NCBI GenBank assembly: GCA_900549665.1
Contig: URPH01000027.1
Coordinates: forward strand, 1 to 35,503
DNA: 35,503 bases
Direction: 5' to 3'
Origin: an uncultured Lachnospiraceae bacterium
GTDB lineage: Bacteria; Bacillota; Clostridia; Lachnospirales; Lachnospiraceae
Part shown: positions 32,136 to 35,503 of the stretch, piece by piece
Numbering within the stretch: position 1 is the stretch's first letter
Layout: the number at the start of each line of letters is the position of its first letter
Program-made: the position numbers and the translations under genes
Notes under the pieces: model-generated
What the model saw: only the letters and a program-made list of their open reading frames with translations
Database searches by the model: none
What the model was told of the DNA's origin: nothing

Positions 32136-33698
32136 ATGAAAATGCTGGAACTTACAAAGAAAAATATACATATGGACTGCATAAAGGCAAAAGCAGGCAA
32201 TCAGATTACGATTGAGGATGATGTAAATATTCCGGATTTGCGCCCTGACATCGATAAGGTTATTTTCCAGTCGGGCATTATCCGGCTGGAGGAAGTCAGA
32301 CCCGGCAATGATCAGGTTGGTGTGAAAGGGTCTTTGGCGGTCCATGTTCTTTATCAGAGTGAGGAAGAAGAGGAGCCCTTCAGCAAGATTGAAACAGAGC
32401 TGCCATTTGATGAACTGTTCCATATGGATGGTGTTGAGGCATCGGACAGTGTCTGTGTCCGGTATGAGCTGGAGGATCTTTCCGTGGGTGTGATCAATTC
32501 CAGAAAGATCAGCGTGCGTGCGCTTGTCACCCTGGAATTGTTAGCACGTGCTATCTATGATGAATGTGCCGCTACGGATGTAAATGCTGAAATTACGACG
32601 GAATATCGTAAAAAGCCTTTGCATGTACTTGAGACGACTGTGTGCAAAAAGGATGTTTTCCGATTCCGACATGAAGAAACACTTCCCGGACAGTATCCCA
32701 ATATTCTGGAGATTCTTTATGGATCGGTTATGCCTGTGAATATGGAGTGTGTGCCGGAGGAAGGAAAGCTGGCGGTACGTGGTAATATGCAGCTGTTCTT
32801 CATGTACACACCCGATGGCGAGGAAGATGGCAGCCGCTTTTTTGAAACAACGGTTCCGATACAGGGAGAGATCGTATGTAACGGCTTACAGTCACAGATG
32901 ATACCGAGTGTCTGTATCACGGTGTCCGATGTCAGTTATGAGGTAAAAGCGGATTATGACGGCGAGGATCGTATTATTTCGACAGAGGTCACCTTTGATC
33001 TGGATATAAAGGCATATGAGGAAAAGACCTATGACATCCTTTCAGATATGTACTGCGTTACAAAAAATATTGAAACAGAGTGCCGCGAGACAATGTTTTT
33101 ACAGCTTTTGCTACAGCAGCAGGCCAGAACACGGATCAAGGAACGGCTGAAGCTGGAGGAAGAGTGTATTGACTTAATCCATCATGAGGAAAGCGTGACT
33201 TTGGAAGAGACCGAGGTGGAGGATGGAAAGCTGAATCTGATCGGCAATATGCAGTTGAGATGTCTGTATGCCTCCGATATGGATATGAAGGAGCTGCATT
33301 ATATTGAGCGTGATATTCCATTTTATTATACCGTTGAAAATCTGGATGTAAAAGGTAAGGAAATCCATCCGGAGATTTGCATGCAGATTGCACAGGTAGA
33401 TCTGATGGTGCCGGATTCCGGAACATTGGAATGCAATGCGACGGTCAGCATCAATATGTTATTGTTGGAAGAAAAGAAAGAGTGTGTCATTACGGAAGCA
33501 GAGATCACGGACTTTGCAGCCGAACAGCTGCAGAATCTGCCGGGAATGGTCATTTATATTGTAAGACCGGGAGACAGTTTGTGGCAGATCGGAAAGGAAT
33601 ACCTGATATCGGTTGATGAGATTAAAACATTAAATGAACTGGAAACAGATGAAATCCATCCGGGAGACCGGTTGCTTTTGATGAAAAACAGGGCCTGA
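32136..33698 (+). CDS. sipL: SipL-like spore coat morphogenesis protein (SPOCS/DUF3794 and LysM)
   Basis: A 520-aa protein with no signal peptide. The first two-thirds consist of SPOCS (DUF3794) units, recognised by PDIDKVIFQSGIIRLEE, KVKGSLAVHVLYQ-type strands (VGVKGSLAVHVLYQSEEE), and the repeated pattern in KLAVRGNMQLFFMYTPDG and KLNLIGNMQLRCLYASDM. The end (about 468-516) is a LysM domain: IYIVRPGDSLWQIGKEYLIS...LNELETDEIHPGDRLLLM. This order and length match SipL of Clostridioides difficile, which binds SpoIVA through its LysM domain and anchors the coat to the forespore; as I recall, sipL there also lies near ispE and a GntR gene. AAGGAGG precedes ATG 32136; ATG 32142 is also possible. 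Confidence 0.85.
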   Translation: MKMLELTKKNIHMDCIKAKAGNQITIEDDVNIPDLRPDIDKVIFQSGIIRLEEVRPGNDQVGVKGSLAVHVLYQSEEEEEPFSKIETELPFDELFHMDGVEASDSVCVRYELEDLSVGVINSRKISVRALVTLELLARAIYDECAATDVNAEITTEYRKKPLHVLETTVCKKDVFRFRHEETLPGQYPNILEILYGSVMPVNMECVPEEGKLAVRGNMQLFFMYTPDGEEDGSRFFETTVPIQGEIVCNGLQSQMIPSVCITVSDVSYEVKADYDGEDRIISTEVTFDLDIKAYEEKTYDILSDMYCVTKNIETECRETMFLQLLLQQQARTRIKERLKLEEECIDLIHHEESVTLEETEVEDGKLNLIGNMQLRCLYASDMDMKELHYIERDIPFYYTVENLDVKGKEIHPEICMQIAQVDLMVPDSGTLECNATVSINMLLLEEKKECVITEAEITDFAAEQLQNLPGMVIYIVRPGDSLWQIGKEYLISVDEIKTLNELETDEIHPGDRLLLMKNRA

Positions 33699-33714
33699 AA
33701 GGGCTCTGTTTTCT
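33687..33714 (+). terminator. Terminator overlapping the sipL stop codon
   Basis: AACAGGGCC pairs with GGGCTCTGTT (one bulge) around the stop region, followed by TTTTCTGTTGTTTT. The TGA stop lies in the loop. Confidence 0.7.
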
Positions 33715-33724
33715 GTTGTTTTGG

Positions 33725-33753
33725 TTGCATTAGTAATTTTTTTTCGATATAAT
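33725..33753 (+). promoter_or_regulatory. Probable promoter of ispE-gntR
   Basis: TTGCAT at 33725-33730, a 17-base spacer and a perfect TATAAT at 33748-33753, just after the sipL terminator and 74 bases before the ispE start. Confidence 0.65.
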
Positions 33754-33826
33754 TGTATACAAAATACGCTATTTGTACAAAATGAACCGGTACGAAAAAC
33801 AGAATGGAAAACAGGGGTATAAAGAT

Positions 33827-34699
33827 ATGGGGAACGGACAAATTATAAAAGATGCACATGCCAAAATCAATCTGGGACTGGATGTATTGAGAAAAAGAGA
33901 AGACGGTTATCATGAGGTGAAGATGATCATGCAGACGATAGGCCTGCACGATACACTGACCTTCAGTCGGACAGAGGATGAAGGGATCGTGATCGAATCG
34001 GACAGCGGCAGACTGCCTCTTGATGAACATAATCTGATCTGTAAGGCGGCAAAGATCTTTTTTGAAGAGGTCGGACAGGCATTCGGTGTGCATGTCTTTT
34101 TGGAGAAACGAATTCCCATCGCTGCGGGAATGGCAGGAGGAAGTACAGATGCTGCAGCTGCCTTTGAGGCGTTAAATGAACTGGCAGGGTGCCCGTTCAG
34201 TCAGGAAAAGCTGATGAAAATCGCTGTACGTGTCGGTGCGGATGTTCCCTATTGTATTTTGAAAGGTACGGCCCTTTCGGAAGGAATTGGGGAGATATTG
34301 ACAGCTTTACCGCCGGTAGCACCGGCTAACCTTGTGATCGCCAAGCCGGATATTGATGTTTCAACAGCCTTTGTATACAAAAATCTCAGAGTAAATGAGC
34401 TTGACAGCCATCCGGATATTGACGGGATGAGGGCAGCTATTGAAAAAAATGATCTACAGGGTGTGACAAAAAGGCTTGGAAATGTGCTGGAGACCGTGAC
34501 AATACCGGCACATCCCATTATCGGAAAGATCAAGGCCTGTTGTATGACAAACGGAGCTGTGAATGCTTTGATGAGCGGAAGCGGACCGACTGTATTTGCA
34601 ATATTTGACAGCCCGGTAAAAGCCGGACGGGCAGCGGAAAAGATACGCAGTGAGTTTCAACTGGATGAAGTGTATGTGACAGAGTTTTGGGGACAATAG
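33827..34699 (+). CDS. ispE: 4-diphosphocytidyl-2-C-methyl-D-erythritol kinase
   Basis: A 290-aa GHMP kinase of the MEP isoprenoid pathway; it phosphorylates CDP-methylerythritol. I use ATG 33827, nine bases after AGGGG, which gives MGNGQIIKDAHAKINLGLDVLRK with the family N-terminus (first part); the frame extends back to 33773 without a ribosome site. Motifs: AKINLGLDV, REDGYHEVKMIMQTI, the GHMP ATP loop IPIAAGMAGGSTDAAAAFEAL, ADVPYCI, and MSGSGPTVFAIF. The gntR start follows 12 bases after the stop, with its ribosome site overlapping the ispE stop, so the two are co-translated. Confidence 0.95.
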   Translation: MGNGQIIKDAHAKINLGLDVLRKREDGYHEVKMIMQTIGLHDTLTFSRTEDEGIVIESDSGRLPLDEHNLICKAAKIFFEEVGQAFGVHVFLEKRIPIAAGMAGGSTDAAAAFEALNELAGCPFSQEKLMKIAVRVGADVPYCILKGTALSEGIGEILTALPPVAPANLVIAKPDIDVSTAFVYKNLRVNELDSHPDIDGMRAAIEKNDLQGVTKRLGNVLETVTIPAHPIIGKIKACCMTNGAVNALMSGSGPTVFAIFDSPVKAGRAAEKIRSEFQLDEVYVTEFWGQ

Positions 34700-34711
34700 G
34701 AGGTGCCTTGT

Positions 34712-35392
34712 ATGATGATGATGGATATTATGCAACAAAATATGAATGAATATCTTCCATTGAGAGATGTTGTTTTTAATACCTTAAGACAGGCAATTCT
34801 CACCGGTGAATTAAAGCCCGGGGAGCGTCTGATGGAAATTCATCTTGCCGATCGACTGGGGGTAAGCCGTACTCCGATCAGAGAAGCAATCCGCAAGCTG
34901 GAGCTGGAAGGTCTTGTGGTGATGATCCCCAGAAAGGGAGCCCAGGTTGCCAAGATCACCGAGAAAAATTTAAAGGATGTGCTTGAGGTCAGAAGAGCTC
35001 TGGATACACTTGCCGTCAGACTTGCCTGCAAACGGATGGACGATACTTACAAAAAGCAGCTTCGTGAAGCCTGTGATGAGTTTGCAAAGGTTGTCAAATG
35101 CAGTAATACCAAAGATATCACAGAGGCGGATGTCCGTTTTCATGATATTATCAACCAGTCTACCGGCAATGACAGACTGATCCAGCTTGTCAACAACCTT
35201 GCTGAGCAGATGTATCGTTATCGTCTGGAATATATCAAGGATGCAGCTTATCATAATCGGCTGATCGATGAGCATGAAGAAATTTACAATGCCATTCTGG
35301 AGCGGGATGAGGAACGTGCTGCGAAAGCGGTTGTTGTGCATATTGACAATCAGGAGGCCTCTATACTGGAGCATCTTAATCTGGATGCATAG
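34712..35392 (+). CDS. GntR-family (FadR subfamily) transcriptional regulator
   Basis: A 226-aa regulator. ATG 34712 is eight bases after AGGAGG (34698-34703); a GTG at 34703 is part of that site and unlikely. The N-terminal winged helix has the GntR pattern VFNTLRQAILTGELKPGERLMEIHLADRLGVSRTPIREAIRKLELEGLV (key parts: LKPGERL, LADRLGVSRTPIREAIRKLE). The C-terminal FCD helical domain carries the metal/ligand residues typical of FadR-type proteins: Asp in ADVRFHDIINQ (about 145), His in the same motif, and HEEIYNAILERDEERAAKAVVVHI. Such proteins bind organic-acid or sugar-acid ligands; the target here cannot be read, though coupling to ispE is notable. Confidence 0.9.
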   Translation: MMMMDIMQQNMNEYLPLRDVVFNTLRQAILTGELKPGERLMEIHLADRLGVSRTPIREAIRKLELEGLVVMIPRKGAQVAKITEKNLKDVLEVRRALDTLAVRLACKRMDDTYKKQLREACDEFAKVVKCSNTKDITEADVRFHDIINQSTGNDRLIQLVNNLAEQMYRYRLEYIKDAAYHNRLIDEHEEIYNAILERDEERAAKAVVVHIDNQEASILEHLNLDA

Positions 35393-35448
35393 GATGCTTT
35401 CTCATGTTGTATAAATATAGAAAACATGTCAACACTCTTTATGTCAGG

Positions 35449-35503
35449 ATAATATGATATCAGGGTCAAAAGGTCAAAAAGTCGTTCGTGCTTGCACGAT
35501 AAG
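35449..35503 (+). repeat. Start of a third interspersed repeat copy, cut by the window end
   Basis: From the GATATCAGGGTCAAAAGG boundary onward the sequence runs AAAAAGTCGTTCGTGCTTGC and CACGATAAG, identical over that stretch to hairpin 1 of the copy at 22213-22239. The remainder lies outside the window. Confidence 0.8.

Overview
This window looks like the chromosome of a spore-forming, low-to-mid GC Firmicute of the Lachnospiraceae/Clostridia type. The evidence is the paired GlgC/GlgD ADP-glucose pyrophosphorylase, SpoVG, a SipL-like SPOCS/LysM spore-coat protein, a SpoIIQ-like degenerate LytM protein, DnaD plus a DnaC/DnaI-type loader, a QueT ECF component, a long-form PRPP synthetase, strong AGGAGG ribosome sites and several TTG starts. 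Genus is not resolved. No tRNA, rRNA, CRISPR array, insertion sequence or prophage was recognised.

Layout. Positions 1-282 are purine- and GC-rich with no convincing gene. 283-3346 (+) holds a conserved small protein and an 842-aa membrane-anchored protein with a C39-peptidase-like end that lacks the expected catalytic residues. 3465-3950 (-) is queT. 4177-4584 (+) is a small zinc-ribbon protein. 4678-8006 (-) reads dnaD, dnaC-like loader, prs. A cluster of six DnaA-box-like 9-mers lies at 8122-8283, followed by murC (-, ending 8285). 10019-18582 (+) holds glgC-glgD, spoVG, pth, mfd, a CmpB-type membrane protein with an 11-residue-repeat coiled coil, and a 100-aa unknown. 18723-20078 (-) is an NSS-family sodium symporter. 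20302-27411 (+) runs rsmJ, a 21-aa leader ORF overlapping an EF-hand-like protein, the SpoIIQ-like protein, a degenerate GH9-like lipidless exoprotein abutting ddl, then murF. plsC (-) converges on murF with overlapping 3' ends. 28434-35392 (+) holds a PrcB-type lipoprotein, pyrC-pyrK-pyrD, sipL, ispE and a GntR/FadR regulator.

Themes. Cell wall and spore functions dominate: murC, ddl and murF make the UDP-MurNAc-pentapeptide, while the SpoIIQ-like and SipL-like proteins belong to forespore engulfment and coat attachment. Nucleotide supply is represented by prs and the pyr cluster, and DNA replication/repair by dnaD, the loader and mfd. Three or more proteins keep an enzyme fold while apparently losing its catalytic residues (C39-like, LytM-like, GH9-like, and GlgD).

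The most interesting non-gene signal is an interspersed repeat of about 160 bp. Two complete copies (22191-22360 on +, 28184-28340 on -) fold into three successive hairpins whose stems differ in sequence but keep pairing, which is evidence of a selected RNA structure. Fragments occur at 3340-3378, 13453-13480, 18591-18614 and at the right edge (35449-35503). Other unusual items are the DnaA-box cluster, a 153-bp near-perfect foldback after mfd (17035-17187), five 18-bp tandem repeats before pyrK, four 13-bp tandem repeats before rsmJ, and a hairpin that includes the ribosome site of the SpoIIQ-like gene.
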